Shown here: positions 42,039 to 51,775 of the stretch, piece after piece
How positions within the stretch are numbered: the first letter of the stretch is position 1
Layout: the number at the start of each line of letters is the position of its first letter
Origin: an uncultured Eubacterium sp.
Lineage (GTDB): Bacteria; Bacillota; Clostridia; Lachnospirales; Lachnospiraceae
Assembly: GCA_910584595.1 (NCBI GenBank)
Contig: CAJUBQ010000003.1
Coordinates: forward strand, 34,372 to 98,371
Length of the DNA stretch: 64,000 nucleotides
Direction: 5' to 3'
The notes under the pieces: model-generated
Databases searched by the model: none
Told to the model about the DNA's origin: nothing
Seen by the model: only the letters and a program-made list of their open reading frames with translations
Position numbers and translations under genes: made by a program

Positions 42039-43787
42039 TTATCTCATCTGATACAATCCTGCATAAATGCCTTTCTTTGCCATTAATTCATCATGCGTCC
42101 CCTGCTCTTCTATCCCCTGCTCTGTCAGAACAAGTATTTGTTCTGCATTCCGTATCGTTGTCAGCCGATGCGCTATAACAAATGTCGTACGGTTTGCTGC
42201 CAGCTTCTCCAAAGACTCCTGCACTACTTTTTCACTTTCATTATCTAATGCGGAGGTCGCCTCATCAAAGATCAAAATTGGTGGATTTTTTAAAAATACC
42301 CTGGCGATAGACAACCTTTGTTTTTGTCCCCCGGACAGCTTGATCCCGCGTTGTCCGATATCTGTGTCGTAACCTTGCGGAAGCTCCATAATAAACGCAT
42401 GTGCATTCGCATTTTGGGCCGCTTCTATGACTTCTTCCCTGCTTGCTCCCGGTTTGCCGTAAGCAATATTGTCATATACGGACCCCGCAAATAAATACAC
42501 ATCCTGCTGTACCATGCCGATATTGTCTCGTAAGCTTTTCAGCTGCAGCTTTCTGATATCTTTTCCGTCTATAGTTATTCGTCCGCCTGTCACCTCATAA
42601 AATCTTGGAATCAGGCTGCATAACGTGCTTTTTCCGATGCCTGACGGTCCAACAAGCGCTACATATTCTCCGGCAGGAACGTTCAGATTAATGCGCTGCA
42701 GCACTGCGTCATTTTCTTTTGAATATCGGAAACATACATCTTCAAAACAAATATTTCCCTTTACCTGTTCCAGCTTTTGAGCATCCTCAGCATCTTGAAT
42801 ATCCGGCATGATGTCCAGCATTTGAATAAACCGTTCATAGCCGGAATATCCGTTTTGAAACTGCTCTGTAAAGTCAATCAATGTTCTGACCGGATCCGTA
42901 AAAACATTAATGTAAAGTAAAAATGTTACCATATCAGTCACATTAACAATTCCTTTGGTCACCATAAAACCGCCAAAAAAAATAACCATTACATGAATCA
43001 ACGTCGTAAATGCTGTCAGTCCCGAATGATAATGCCCCATATAGTGATAACTGTTTTTCTTTGCAGCCAGAAATCCATCATTTCCAGATTTAAACTTTTC
43101 ATTTTCCAGCTCTTCATTTGCAAAAGATTTTACTACCCGGATTCCCGAAAGATTGTCTTCTATCTGGCTATTGATCTCTGCGATTTTTTCACGATTTTTT
43201 CGATAAGCCCGTTTCATCTTTTTATTGTATACATAAGCAAAGATAAGCATAAACGGGATCAGTGCAAATGCTGCAATCACAAGATAGCGATTGATAGACA
43301 TCAGTATTAAAAATGCGCCAATAATCTTAATAAACGATATCGCAATATTTTCCGGTCCATGATGCAGCAGCTCCGTAATATCGAATAAATCACTCGTCAC
43401 CCGCGACATCAGCTGTCCGACTTTTTGCTCGTCATAAAAAGAAAAGGACATTTTCTGATAATGATCGAAAATCTCCGCACGCATATCGTATTCAATTTTT
43501 GCACCCATAACATGTCCGTAGTAAGAAATGTAATAATTGCTGTACCACTGTACAAACACCAGGATAAGCATCAGAATTCCCAATTTTAAAATCATGCTCT
43601 GCGCTTCTGTGACTTCCATAACAGTAATCGCAGACGTCACATACCGTACAACCAGCGGTATCACGAGCGCTGCTGCCGCTGATACAAACGCAAAAAACAT
43701 ATCTGTCCAAAATACCCGCTGATATGGCTTATAATATGCTGCAAGTCTTCGTAAAACACCTGCTTTGGAATTCTTAACAGAATCCAT
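42039..43787 (-). CDS. ABC transporter, exporter type (permease-ATPase fusion)
   Basis: 582 residues. Six membrane helices, then an ATPase with GPSGIGKSTLCSL, LSGGQKQRLSIARVF and ILIFDEATSALD. Type IV ABC exporter, also called multidrug/lipid-type MsbA-like. No C39 domain. ATG 43787 follows GGAGGAGAGG. It is 86 nt downstream of a histidine kinase gene. It may export or protect, but its link to the peptide cluster is only positional. Confidence 0.9.
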   Translation of the reverse strand: MDSVKNSKAGVLRRLAAYYKPYQRVFWTDMFFAFVSAAAALVIPLVVRYVTSAITVMEVTEAQSMILKLGILMLILVFVQWYSNYYISYYGHVMGAKIEYDMRAEIFDHYQKMSFSFYDEQKVGQLMSRVTSDLFDITELLHHGPENIAISFIKIIGAFLILMSINRYLVIAAFALIPFMLIFAYVYNKKMKRAYRKNREKIAEINSQIEDNLSGIRVVKSFANEELENEKFKSGNDGFLAAKKNSYHYMGHYHSGLTAFTTLIHVMVIFFGGFMVTKGIVNVTDMVTFLLYINVFTDPVRTLIDFTEQFQNGYSGYERFIQMLDIMPDIQDAEDAQKLEQVKGNICFEDVCFRYSKENDAVLQRINLNVPAGEYVALVGPSGIGKSTLCSLIPRFYEVTGGRITIDGKDIRKLQLKSLRDNIGMVQQDVYLFAGSVYDNIAYGKPGASREEVIEAAQNANAHAFIMELPQGYDTDIGQRGIKLSGGQKQRLSIARVFLKNPPILIFDEATSALDNESEKVVQESLEKLAANRTTFVIAHRLTTIRNAEQILVLTEQGIEEQGTHDELMAKKGIYAGLYQMR

Positions 43788-43865
43788 AAATTCCTCTCCT
43801 CCTCTTTCAATGGCTGCGACACCAAAATGATTATGATACATCCTATCACATTCCGCTCATAATGT

Positions 43866-43887
43866 ACAATATTTTATGAAATATTGT
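43866..43887 (-). other. Weak inverted repeat at the end of the kinase gene
   Basis: ACAATATTT/AAATATTGT, 9-bp arms with a 4-nt loop overlapping the kinase stop. Short T-run after it on the minus strand, so a weak terminator at best. Confidence 0.4.
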
Positions 43888-44773
43888 TTTCAAAAAACAA
43901 AAGCACGCTAAGTCTCCCATCCAGATAGTTCACTTCTATTTTTCCTCCCATTTTTTCTGTCAGCGTACGTGCAATGGACAACCCCAGCCCGGTAGAACTG
44001 CATCCGTCTTCTACCGTAAAAAAACGTTCCGTTAACCGGGCAGCGCTCACCGCATCCAGTTTTTGCGCGTGATTCGCAAAACAGATTTTACCTTTGGCAT
44101 TCAGACTTACCTGAAAGTCTCCATCACTATATTTGATTGCATTGCTAATGACATTAGAAAAAATCCGCGCTAACGCCTGTCGGTTCAGTTTTCTTTTTAC
44201 CGGCTGATCGCAAATATTAATTTGAGGCTGAATGCCTGCATTCACAATTGCCCCGTAATATCCTGCTATACTTTCTTCTAATACTGCGCGTAAAGACAAC
44301 TCCTTTTTATCTGCATATTCCCCATACGAATCTACAGACAATATGACCGAATAACGAAACAATTCTTCTGCAAGAGCTCTCAGCGCATCCATTCGATTTG
44401 CAATCAATCCAAGATATTCTTCTGCTGCATCTGATTTCTCTTCATTTTCCAGCAAGTTCAGGCAACCATAGATTGCTGTCAGCGGAGTCCTGATATCGTG
44501 TGATATGTTCGTGACTGCTGCTTTCAATTCCTGATCTCCCCTTATATACCGGATTTGTTTTTCACGAAGCAGTTTTAGCTGCCGGTCTAAATCGGCAGCT
44601 AAATCACGAATTTTTGTATCAGAACTTGAAATATCTATTCCTACATTTGTATCTGTCTCCATGCGCTCTGCAAATTGTCTGCGTATCACATCTACAGACC
44701 GATATACGGCGATCAGCTTAAGCAGCAGAAAAACCGCCACCATAAAAAGCAAAATTGATAATATGAGAAGCAT
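43874..44773 (-). CDS. Sensor histidine kinase
   Basis: 299 residues with one or two N-terminal membrane segments and a very short extracellular part, a HisKA motif NISHDIRTPLTAIYG (His92), and an ATP-binding domain ending in STGLGLSIARTLTEKMGG. Short-sensor kinases next to ABC transporters commonly work in peptide-antibiotic sensing. One nucleotide separates it from the permease gene. Cognate regulator is at 46681-47370. Confidence 0.9.
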   Translation of the reverse strand: MLLILSILLFMVAVFLLLKLIAVYRSVDVIRRQFAERMETDTNVGIDISSSDTKIRDLAADLDRQLKLLREKQIRYIRGDQELKAAVTNISHDIRTPLTAIYGCLNLLENEEKSDAAEEYLGLIANRMDALRALAEELFRYSVILSVDSYGEYADKKELSLRAVLEESIAGYYGAIVNAGIQPQINICDQPVKRKLNRQALARIFSNVISNAIKYSDGDFQVSLNAKGKICFANHAQKLDAVSAARLTERFFTVEDGCSSTGLGLSIARTLTEKMGGKIEVNYLDGRLSVLLFFENNIS

Positions 44774-44774
44774 A

Positions 44775-45626
44775 TTATTTGATATCCTTTCTGCGGAACA
44801 AAAAAATACCTGTTATATTTGCTGCGGCTGTAATGATGACAGAATAAAAACACGATAAAAACGGGTGCCGAAGTATCTGCTCCTGCATAGAACTATTTGC
44901 AATCTGATAACTTTGACCGCCTGGCAGAAAATCAGTCATAAACTGGTAAATATCACGCTGTAGCCCTGTAATATAAGCAGGATTTGGCATCTGATCCCCT
45001 TGCATTGGCATACCATCTGCTGTCATGCTAATCTGAGTCATCATCTCCGGCTGACTGAGCTGCATAATAAGATAAGACGCAAGTATCAAAAATGCAAATG
45101 ACAGCAGAATATTTATTGTTGCTGCATGAGATTTACTGCTGATAAGCATGGAAACTAAATTATATATCGAGACATATGCCATACATAAAAACACCAGGGC
45201 AGCGCTCAATTGAAAAAAGTCTCCAGCTGTCATATCTGTTTTTCCACATACTATCATTCCAACGACATATACGCAAACGATAGATACTGCAGCCTGAAAA
45301 ACAGCACCGCCCATACAGGAAATAAAATTCGACAAATAAATACTGACCCGTGACTGTCCGATCATCAGCTTATTTCGAATCGTCCCTTCATCATATTCCG
45401 TTCCAATAAACAAACTGCTAAATGCAGCTAATATAATGCCAATCATTATCATATTTTGAAAGATAGCCTCCCGCAAAACCTGTGACGAAGGCACATCATA
45501 TTTTAATGAGCTGGCATAACAACTTAATAATAGCATAATGCCCATCCCAAGCAAAGTCGCCAGCCCAGCCCAATACATTTTAGATTTTTTCATACGGACA
45601 AAATCTGCACGTAATAATTTACTCAT
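44775..45626 (-). CDS. ABC-2-type permease
   Basis: 283 residues with about six membrane helices (WAGLATLLGMGIMLLL, NMIMIGIILAAFSSLFI, and so on) and a large loop near residues 200-230. Pairs with the upstream ATPase. ATG 45626 follows GGAGG. It overlaps the ATPase gene by 8 nt. Confidence 0.87.
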   Translation of the reverse strand: MSKLLRADFVRMKKSKMYWAGLATLLGMGIMLLLSCYASSLKYDVPSSQVLREAIFQNMIMIGIILAAFSSLFIGTEYDEGTIRNKLMIGQSRVSIYLSNFISCMGGAVFQAAVSIVCVYVVGMIVCGKTDMTAGDFFQLSAALVFLCMAYVSIYNLVSMLISSKSHAATINILLSFAFLILASYLIMQLSQPEMMTQISMTADGMPMQGDQMPNPAYITGLQRDIYQFMTDFLPGGQSYQIANSSMQEQILRHPFLSCFYSVIITAAANITGIFLFRRKDIK

Positions 45627-46533
45627 GATCGCCACCTCCAATCAGACGAATATAATAACTCTCAAGACTTTCGTCTCTCTCATGAATCCGTACTACCTCA
45701 CACTCCTGTTCGGCCAGCAGCATGACTAATTGTGTTACATGAATCGTACCATAAATATCCGCCTGTGTATCTGAATGTACAGCATATTCGATTCCCATTC
45801 TATCCAGTACAAGCGCCAGCTTCTTTGTATCTGACACTTCAACACAGATACATTTTCTGCAGGCTGATTCTAATTCCTGTGCGCTGATTTCTTTTACAAT
45901 ATGTCCGTGATCGATAAATCCATAATGTGTCGCCAGACGTGAAAGCTCGTCTAAAATATGGCTGGAGATCAATACGGTAATCTGTCTTTCCCGGTTTAGC
46001 TTCAAAAGCAGTTCACGAACTTCCACGATACCTTGCGGATCCAGTCCGTTTACTGGTTCATCCAGCACAAGAAAATCCGGATCACCTGCCAACGCTACCG
46101 CGATGCCAAGCCTTTGACGCATGCCCAGTGAAAAATTCTTTACTTTTTTGGAACCGGTATCCGCTAATCCGACAAGTTCCAGCTGTTTATGAATCCCATC
46201 AAAAGAAGGCCTGCCTAAGATCCTATACTGCTGACGCAAGTTCTCTTCCGCAGTCAGATTCAAATAAATCGAAGGCGTTTCCACAACAGCCCCCATTCTT
46301 CTGCGAGAAGCCGCAATTTCTTTCTTTCGGCTGTCCACGCCATACAAAAAATAATCTCCCCCGGTCGGCCGCTGAAGCCCGCAGATCAATCGAATCAGCG
46401 TCGTCTTTCCCGCACCGTTTTTCCCTACAAATCCATAGATCGCGCCTTTTGGCACATGCATCGTTAATCCGTCTAACGCCTTAAAATGCCTGTAATGCTT
46501 GGATAGCGCATTTGTGATAAGTACATATTCCAT
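45619..46533 (-). CDS. ABC transporter ATPase (BcrA-type)
   Basis: 304 residues. GKNGAGKTTLIRLICG, FSLGMRQRLGIAVALAGDPDFLVLDEPVNGLDPQG. The C-terminal quarter (about 230-304) resembles BcrA-type regulatory extensions. Probably confers self-protection or resistance to a peptide or membrane-active compound together with the permease. The kinase/regulator genes flank it. Confidence 0.88.
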   Translation of the reverse strand: MEYVLITNALSKHYRHFKALDGLTMHVPKGAIYGFVGKNGAGKTTLIRLICGLQRPTGGDYFLYGVDSRKKEIAASRRRMGAVVETPSIYLNLTAEENLRQQYRILGRPSFDGIHKQLELVGLADTGSKKVKNFSLGMRQRLGIAVALAGDPDFLVLDEPVNGLDPQGIVEVRELLLKLNRERQITVLISSHILDELSRLATHYGFIDHGHIVKEISAQELESACRKCICVEVSDTKKLALVLDRMGIEYAVHSDTQADIYGTIHVTQLVMLLAEQECEVVRIHERDESLESYYIRLIGGGDHE

Positions 46534-46608
46534 TCTTAACCTCCCTCTTACTGCAGCTGAATATCCTGCAGTACATTCCTTTCACTGCTTTTTATTAATT
46601 CTGCAATC

Positions 46609-46668
46609 ATTCTAAAATAGAAAGGTTAAGAAACCTGTTAAGAAACTCATAAAGAAATGATTAAGATT
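46609..46668 (-). promoter_or_regulatory. Response-regulator binding repeats and promoter
   Basis: Four copies near 12 bp period (GTTAAGAAA at 46625 and 46637, ATAAAGAAA at 46649, ATTAAGATT at 46660) precede a minus-strand TAGAAT-type -10 (46614-46609). Presumably the regulator binds here to drive the ATPase-permease operon. Confidence 0.62.
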
Positions 46669-46680
46669 TCTTAGGAACTG

Positions 46681-47370
46681 TTATGCACCAACTTCCCTGC
46701 CGCTTTCACGCACAGCCAGCTTAAATCCAATCCCCCAGACTGCTTCGATAAAATCTTCACCGCTTGACTCCCGCAGCTTTTTTCTCAGATTGCTGATATG
46801 CACATTCAGGGAATTGTCTGTACAATCCGGCGTATCTATACTGATACGATCCAAAATAACAGAACGCGTTACCACCTGCTCCGGATTTTGTATGAGAAGT
46901 TTTATAATGGCAAATTCTGTCTTTGTAACTTTAACGAGCTGCCCGCAAACCTTTAACTCATGCGTCTGAATATCCAGTTCGATATCCTTCCAGCGAAAAA
47001 CCTGTTTTGTTTCTTTGCGTTTTTGATTACGGAACTGAACCGTAATCCGCGCCAGAAGCTCCTCTATGTCAAACGGCTTGGTCAAATAATCACACGCTCC
47101 CTGCAAGAGTAAATTCACTTTATCAGAGACATCCACTTTTGCACTCACTACCATCACAGGTATATGGCTGATCTTTGCTAATACTTCTTCACCGGATAAT
47201 CCCGGCAGCATCAGATCCAGCAGTATCAAATCCGGCCTGTTTTTCTCCAGAAGCAATAACGCCTCCGTTCCTGAATATGCACGTAGTATTCCATATCCTT
47301 CCTTTTTCAAAACTTTTTCCAGCATATCGCCGATATACATATCATCATCAATAATCGCAATTGTTTCCAT
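46681..47370 (-). CDS. OmpR-family response regulator
   Basis: 229 residues. Receiver with Asp52 (LILLDLMLPG), Lys motif at LTKPFD, and a winged-helix C-terminus (FAIIKLLIQNPEQVVTRSVILDRI). ATG 47370 follows AAGGA. Forms a two-component pair with the kinase at 43874 and likely controls the ABC genes between. Confidence 0.93.
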   Translation of the reverse strand: METIAIIDDDMYIGDMLEKVLKKEGYGILRAYSGTEALLLLEKNRPDLILLDLMLPGLSGEEVLAKISHIPVMVVSAKVDVSDKVNLLLQGACDYLTKPFDIEELLARITVQFRNQKRKETKQVFRWKDIELDIQTHELKVCGQLVKVTKTEFAIIKLLIQNPEQVVTRSVILDRISIDTPDCTDNSLNVHISNLRKKLRESSGEDFIEAVWGIGFKLAVRESGREVGA

Positions 47371-47459
47371 ATATATTCCTTTTTTAAGTTTAATCGCTAT
47401 TTTATTATAACAGCCGAAACATATGTTTCTGTTTATTTTCGCTGCAATTGCTACCATCC

Positions 47460-50400
47460 TTATTCTATCGTTACAACACTGTTTATCCTGCCATCTTTCT
47501 CCCTTTGCTTTGTAATGACCAGCTTTTGATCGATTTGTTCTTTCAGTTCTGAAACATGAGAAATGACGCCGACAAGACGATTTCCTTCTGTCAGATGTAT
47601 GAGCGCTTTCATAGCCTGACTCAGCGCTTCTTCATCCAGTGATCCAAATCCTTCATCTACAAACATGGAATCCATCTGAATTCCTCCCGCATAAGACTGA
47701 ATTTCATCAGACAGCCCCAGTGCAAGTGACAGAGACGCCTCAAAGGTTTCTCCTCCGGACAAAGTCTTCACACTGCGCTCTGTTGCATTATAATGATCTA
47801 TCACACAAAGCTCCAGCCCTGCCTTTCCTTTTAAGTTACTGCTGCCTTCTGCCCGCTTTAATTCATACTGTCCGCTGCTCATCGTAAGCAAGCGGCGGTT
47901 CGCACGTATCAAAATACGGTCAAAATATGCCATTTGTACATATGTCTCCAGCTCAATCTTTGGCTTTCCGCTTAACATACCATTGGCTGTATCGGATAAT
48001 GCCCGCATCCAAATATACTTTTTTTCTACGGTAACAATATTCTCTTGCTTTTCCTTTACTTTATTATAGATATCATAATTTACAGAAAACGCATGTTTTT
48101 TCTGATCTCTCTTTTTTCTTAAATCTGCTTTTAACTGCAGAAGCTCCTCTTTTCTCTCTAACACAGTCTCCATGGATAACTTTCCTGCTTCTCCGGCATC
48201 ATTCAGCTGGCTGTGCAGTACCTCGATAGCCGATAAAATCCGTTCTATTCTCGTTCTGTAGTCCGTGTAGTCTTTTTGCGCCTGATGTAAATGATCTTCC
48301 AGTCCTTTCTTTTGTTCGCAAAGTGTTCGGATTTTTTCTTCTGCCTGTTCTCTTTGTTCCGTTCCTAACTGCTGGCATAAATTTTCGATTTTTTCTGTTC
48401 TGGCCTGATTCTGTGTTTTTTGCCGCTCCAACATAATCTCCGCAGCCTGAATTTCTTTGATAAGTCGGCGCAGTCCCGTTTGTTTTTCTGAAATTTCTGT
48501 TTCCAGCTTTTGCTTCCTTATGAGCTTTTCCTGATTATGCCTGATCTCATCAGATATCAATTGCAGCTGATTTTCTAAATCCTGCTCAAGAAAAGCCGCT
48601 GCCTCAAGTAACTGATCTTCGGACGGCGTTTCCAACGTTATACCCTCAAGCATCTTCCGAAACGTCTCTTCTTTTGGCTCATACGCATACAGGCTTTCAA
48701 ACAGCTGCTTGTTCTTTTCACTTCTTCTGTTTTTAACGACTTCCAGTTCTTTTTCCAGATCCAGCAGCAGCTCTTTGATAAACAAAAGCTCTTCTTCTTT
48801 TTTCTGCCGTTGCTCTTCCAGTAGCCGACATTTCTGAATTTCTTCCATTCTATTTTCTATATAAATCTTTAGCTTGTCTCTGCCTGCTTGTATACCGTCA
48901 CGCCAGGCCTCTGGTTCTGTGGAAGGCAAACATAAGAATTTTTCCGCATCCGCTAAAATCTCCCCTGTTTTTTGAATTTCTCTGGAAACTTGTTTTTGCA
49001 AAGTTCTCTCCTGTCCGCTTAAGTCTGCCAGATATTCCTGCTTTTCGCTGATCTGCTGTTGCAATGTCTGCTGTTGCAACTCCTCTTTTTCGGCTTCCTG
49101 TTCCAGTTGTTTCAGTCTCTTTTTATCCGCCTGCGCTTGCTGCAGTTGTTGTTCACACTCATCTGCGATCTGCTGCAGAAAAGTCTCGGCTTTATTGATA
49201 TCTTCAGCCAAATGCTGCGGCAAATGGAGCTGTTTCGTACTATCATCAAATTGTCTGCGCTTTTCTTCCAGCTGGCCATTTGCTGCTGCCAGTTCTTTGT
49301 TTTTTTGCTGTAACAGCTGATCTAATTCCGCTTGTTCTGCCTCACAGTCTTTTATGAGACTATCCAGTTCTTCTTTCCGTTTTTTCTCTTTTTGCGCTTT
49401 TTTCTCTTTCGTATTTAAATCTTTTTCTTTTAACTTTCGCTGCTGCTCATTTTGTGCAAGCATTTCATCCATATCTTTTTGTATAACATTGATACCAAAC
49501 AAAAGCTTTGCCAAATCATCCGCAGCCTGTCTTTGTTCCGCCAATCGTTCTGCCAAATGTCCTGTCTGTACACTGAGACGTTCTGTTTTCGCAGCGGCGG
49601 CATCCAATTGCTGCTTTTCGCGCTCCAATTCCTCTTTTTCCGGTACCGTATCCGGTACTTCTGCCAGCTGCGGATGATGAACCGAACCACAGACCGGGCA
49701 AGTATCTCCTTCTTTTAATCCACGTGCCAGCAGTCCTGCCTGCGCATCAAGAAACCTCTGCTCCAACCGCTGATAATGATAAGACGCCTGCTCTTTTTCT
49801 TTTACAGCTGCAAGATATTCTTCCTGTGACAATTTCAGCTCTTCCTCGCGCACTCTGAGTCTGTCTATCTCCTGAGCCAGTTGTTTCTGCGTTTTTTTTC
49901 GTTCCGCCAATTCTTTTTTCTGCTGCTCCAGCTCTAATATCCGGGCATCTGTATCTTTGAGCATTTCCCATTCATTTTGCCATATACTGCGCTGCTTTTG
50001 ACGCTCCTCAAACTGTTGCCGCACCTTTTCAAACGCGCTTTGACGCTGTTCCAGTTCTTGGTTTAACGCTGTCATCCGCTGCCTCTGCTCCAGAAACAAA
50101 TGCAGATTATCGAACGCCTCTTTCGCTCTGTGCGAAGCCAATATTTCTAATTCATTTGCATTTTTTAACCGCTCCAGCTCTGCCCTTCGTTTTTCTCCTG
50201 CCGCAGCAATCCCTTCTTCCTGGGCTTTCCATTCTTTACATGCTGCTTTCGTCTGTCTGATTTCATCCGCAATATGTTTTTGCTCTTCGGTTTCCTGTTT
50301 TAAGAGACTCTTCTGTTCGTCCAGTTTTTGCAAAAGCTCTTTTGCCGAAACGCAAAGACGTTCACAGTCTGACCATTGGTCTATCTGCATCTTTATCTGT

Positions 50401-51737
50401 TTGATCTGATGCACTGTTTCTGCTTCCTTTTTACTCTCCTTAGATAACCGCTCCTGCGTGATGCATTCTTTTTCTATTTCCTGCTGCAGCTGCGCCTTTT
50501 GTCGGTAAATTTGATCTTTCCTGCGCTTTTTATCCTCTTTTTGATGTTCCAGACGTTCTTTTTCCTCTCCTGCCGATGCCAGATTTTTTAATTCTCCTTC
50601 TTCTGCATCGATCATCTGTTCCAGCTGTTGTCTGCGCACCCGCATCGTTTGGCATCGCTGATGTTCTGTTTCAAACTGCTGCAGTTGATCGTGCTGAATA
50701 TCTTTTTCCTGCTGCAGTTGTTCAAATAAAATAAGATGATCTTGTTGTTCTTTGATTTGAAGCGCAAGCGTCCCACATTGCTGTGCTCCCTGCTCCGCTT
50801 TCTGCAAACGTTCTTTTGCCGCTTCAAGTTCTGGCTGTTCTTTCGCTAACAGCTGCTCATTTGCTGACAGCTTTTCCCGTTGTTCTTTAATTTTATGAAT
50901 ATTTCCAAGAAGCTGGTCTTCTTTTTGCATCTGAGTTTCCAGTTGTTCCGTCTGCGCATCCAGCTCTTTAAGCTCTGTCTCATCTTCCGTACAGATCTGT
51001 TTGAGCAATTCCAGCCCCTCTGCAACCCTGCCGTCAAATTTTCCTTTAAGAAGTTCCCTCATTTTTTCTGCTGCCAGAGATTCGCCCGTACAAAGAATAC
51101 TATCCATATATTGATGCATACTACGTTTTAATTCTTCATATACCCGCCATTGGACTTTTTCCGCAGATTTTAACTGATCCTGCAGCCTTTGATAAATACC
51201 GGTCTTAAAAATCTGGCGGAAAACGCCAATCCGCTCTTCCGTTGCAGCAAGCAGCAGCTTTTGGAAATCCCCCTGCGCAATCATTGCAATCTGCGTAAAC
51301 TGCCTGCGATCCAGCCCGATTAGCTCTGTTACTGCACGTGTAACTTCTTTCGCCTTTGTAACCGGCTCTCTCTCATCCGGGTATATCAGCTCCGCTTCTG
51401 CCCTTTGGAGCGTATAGCCTTTTCCCCGCCCTTTTGGCCGCATATACTCAGGATTCCGTTTTACTGTATACCGTTTTCCCCGATAATCAAATGAAAATAT
51501 TACAAATGTTGGTACATCTTCTGCTGCATATTTGCTGCGGAACATATCTGCCCTGCGTACATCACCGCTGGCTTCTCCGTACAGTGCAAACGCAATAGCA
51601 TCAAAAATTGTCGTCTTTCCCGCTCCGGTATCACCTGTAATCAAATACAGCCCCTGTCCGCCAAATCGTTCAAAATCAATCTCCGTCTCATTTGCATATG
51701 GGCCAAAAGCGCTCATTCTAAGTTTTACAGGTTTCAT
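47460..51737 (-). CDS. sbcC: SbcC/Rad50-type exonuclease subunit, unusually long
   Basis: 1,425 residues. The N-terminal Walker A is GDTGAGKTTIFDAIAFALYG, a central zinc hook CPVCGSVH (Cys680, 683) is near the midpoint, and the C-terminus has the ABC-type signature LSGGETFEASLSLALGLSDEIQ and MFVDEGFGSLDEEALSQA. Coiled coils of Gln/Glu-rich sequence lie on both sides. Together with SbcD it forms an ATP-dependent nuclease that removes hairpins and blocked ends. E. coli SbcC is 1,048 residues, so the coils are extended here. ATG 51737 follows AAAAGGAG. Confidence 0.94.
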   Translation of the reverse strand: MKPVKLRMSAFGPYANETEIDFERFGGQGLYLITGDTGAGKTTIFDAIAFALYGEASGDVRRADMFRSKYAAEDVPTFVIFSFDYRGKRYTVKRNPEYMRPKGRGKGYTLQRAEAELIYPDEREPVTKAKEVTRAVTELIGLDRRQFTQIAMIAQGDFQKLLLAATEERIGVFRQIFKTGIYQRLQDQLKSAEKVQWRVYEELKRSMHQYMDSILCTGESLAAEKMRELLKGKFDGRVAEGLELLKQICTEDETELKELDAQTEQLETQMQKEDQLLGNIHKIKEQREKLSANEQLLAKEQPELEAAKERLQKAEQGAQQCGTLALQIKEQQDHLILFEQLQQEKDIQHDQLQQFETEHQRCQTMRVRRQQLEQMIDAEEGELKNLASAGEEKERLEHQKEDKKRRKDQIYRQKAQLQQEIEKECITQERLSKESKKEAETVHQIKQIKMQIDQWSDCERLCVSAKELLQKLDEQKSLLKQETEEQKHIADEIRQTKAACKEWKAQEEGIAAAGEKRRAELERLKNANELEILASHRAKEAFDNLHLFLEQRQRMTALNQELEQRQSAFEKVRQQFEERQKQRSIWQNEWEMLKDTDARILELEQQKKELAERKKTQKQLAQEIDRLRVREEELKLSQEEYLAAVKEKEQASYHYQRLEQRFLDAQAGLLARGLKEGDTCPVCGSVHHPQLAEVPDTVPEKEELEREKQQLDAAAAKTERLSVQTGHLAERLAEQRQAADDLAKLLFGINVIQKDMDEMLAQNEQQRKLKEKDLNTKEKKAQKEKKRKEELDSLIKDCEAEQAELDQLLQQKNKELAAANGQLEEKRRQFDDSTKQLHLPQHLAEDINKAETFLQQIADECEQQLQQAQADKKRLKQLEQEAEKEELQQQTLQQQISEKQEYLADLSGQERTLQKQVSREIQKTGEILADAEKFLCLPSTEPEAWRDGIQAGRDKLKIYIENRMEEIQKCRLLEEQRQKKEEELLFIKELLLDLEKELEVVKNRRSEKNKQLFESLYAYEPKEETFRKMLEGITLETPSEDQLLEAAAFLEQDLENQLQLISDEIRHNQEKLIRKQKLETEISEKQTGLRRLIKEIQAAEIMLERQKTQNQARTEKIENLCQQLGTEQREQAEEKIRTLCEQKKGLEDHLHQAQKDYTDYRTRIERILSAIEVLHSQLNDAGEAGKLSMETVLERKEELLQLKADLRKKRDQKKHAFSVNYDIYNKVKEKQENIVTVEKKYIWMRALSDTANGMLSGKPKIELETYVQMAYFDRILIRANRRLLTMSSGQYELKRAEGSSNLKGKAGLELCVIDHYNATERSVKTLSGGETFEASLSLALGLSDEIQSYAGGIQMDSMFVDEGFGSLDEEALSQAMKALIHLTEGNRLVGVISHVSELKEQIDQKLVITKQREKDGRINSVVTIE

Positions 51738-51775
51738 ATTTTTCTCCTTTTCAATGCTCCCGTTCAGGAAGAACA

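Noticed and set aside
42039..43787. ABC exporter as part of the Cys-rich peptide operon
   Set aside because: A clear terminator (41941-41969) lies between it and the cluster, so co-transcription is unlikely. Functional link remains only positional.
49452..49718. Several plus- and minus-strand frames inside sbcC
   Set aside because: They arise from the repetitive coiled-coil coding sequence of sbcC, with no ribosome sites or family features.
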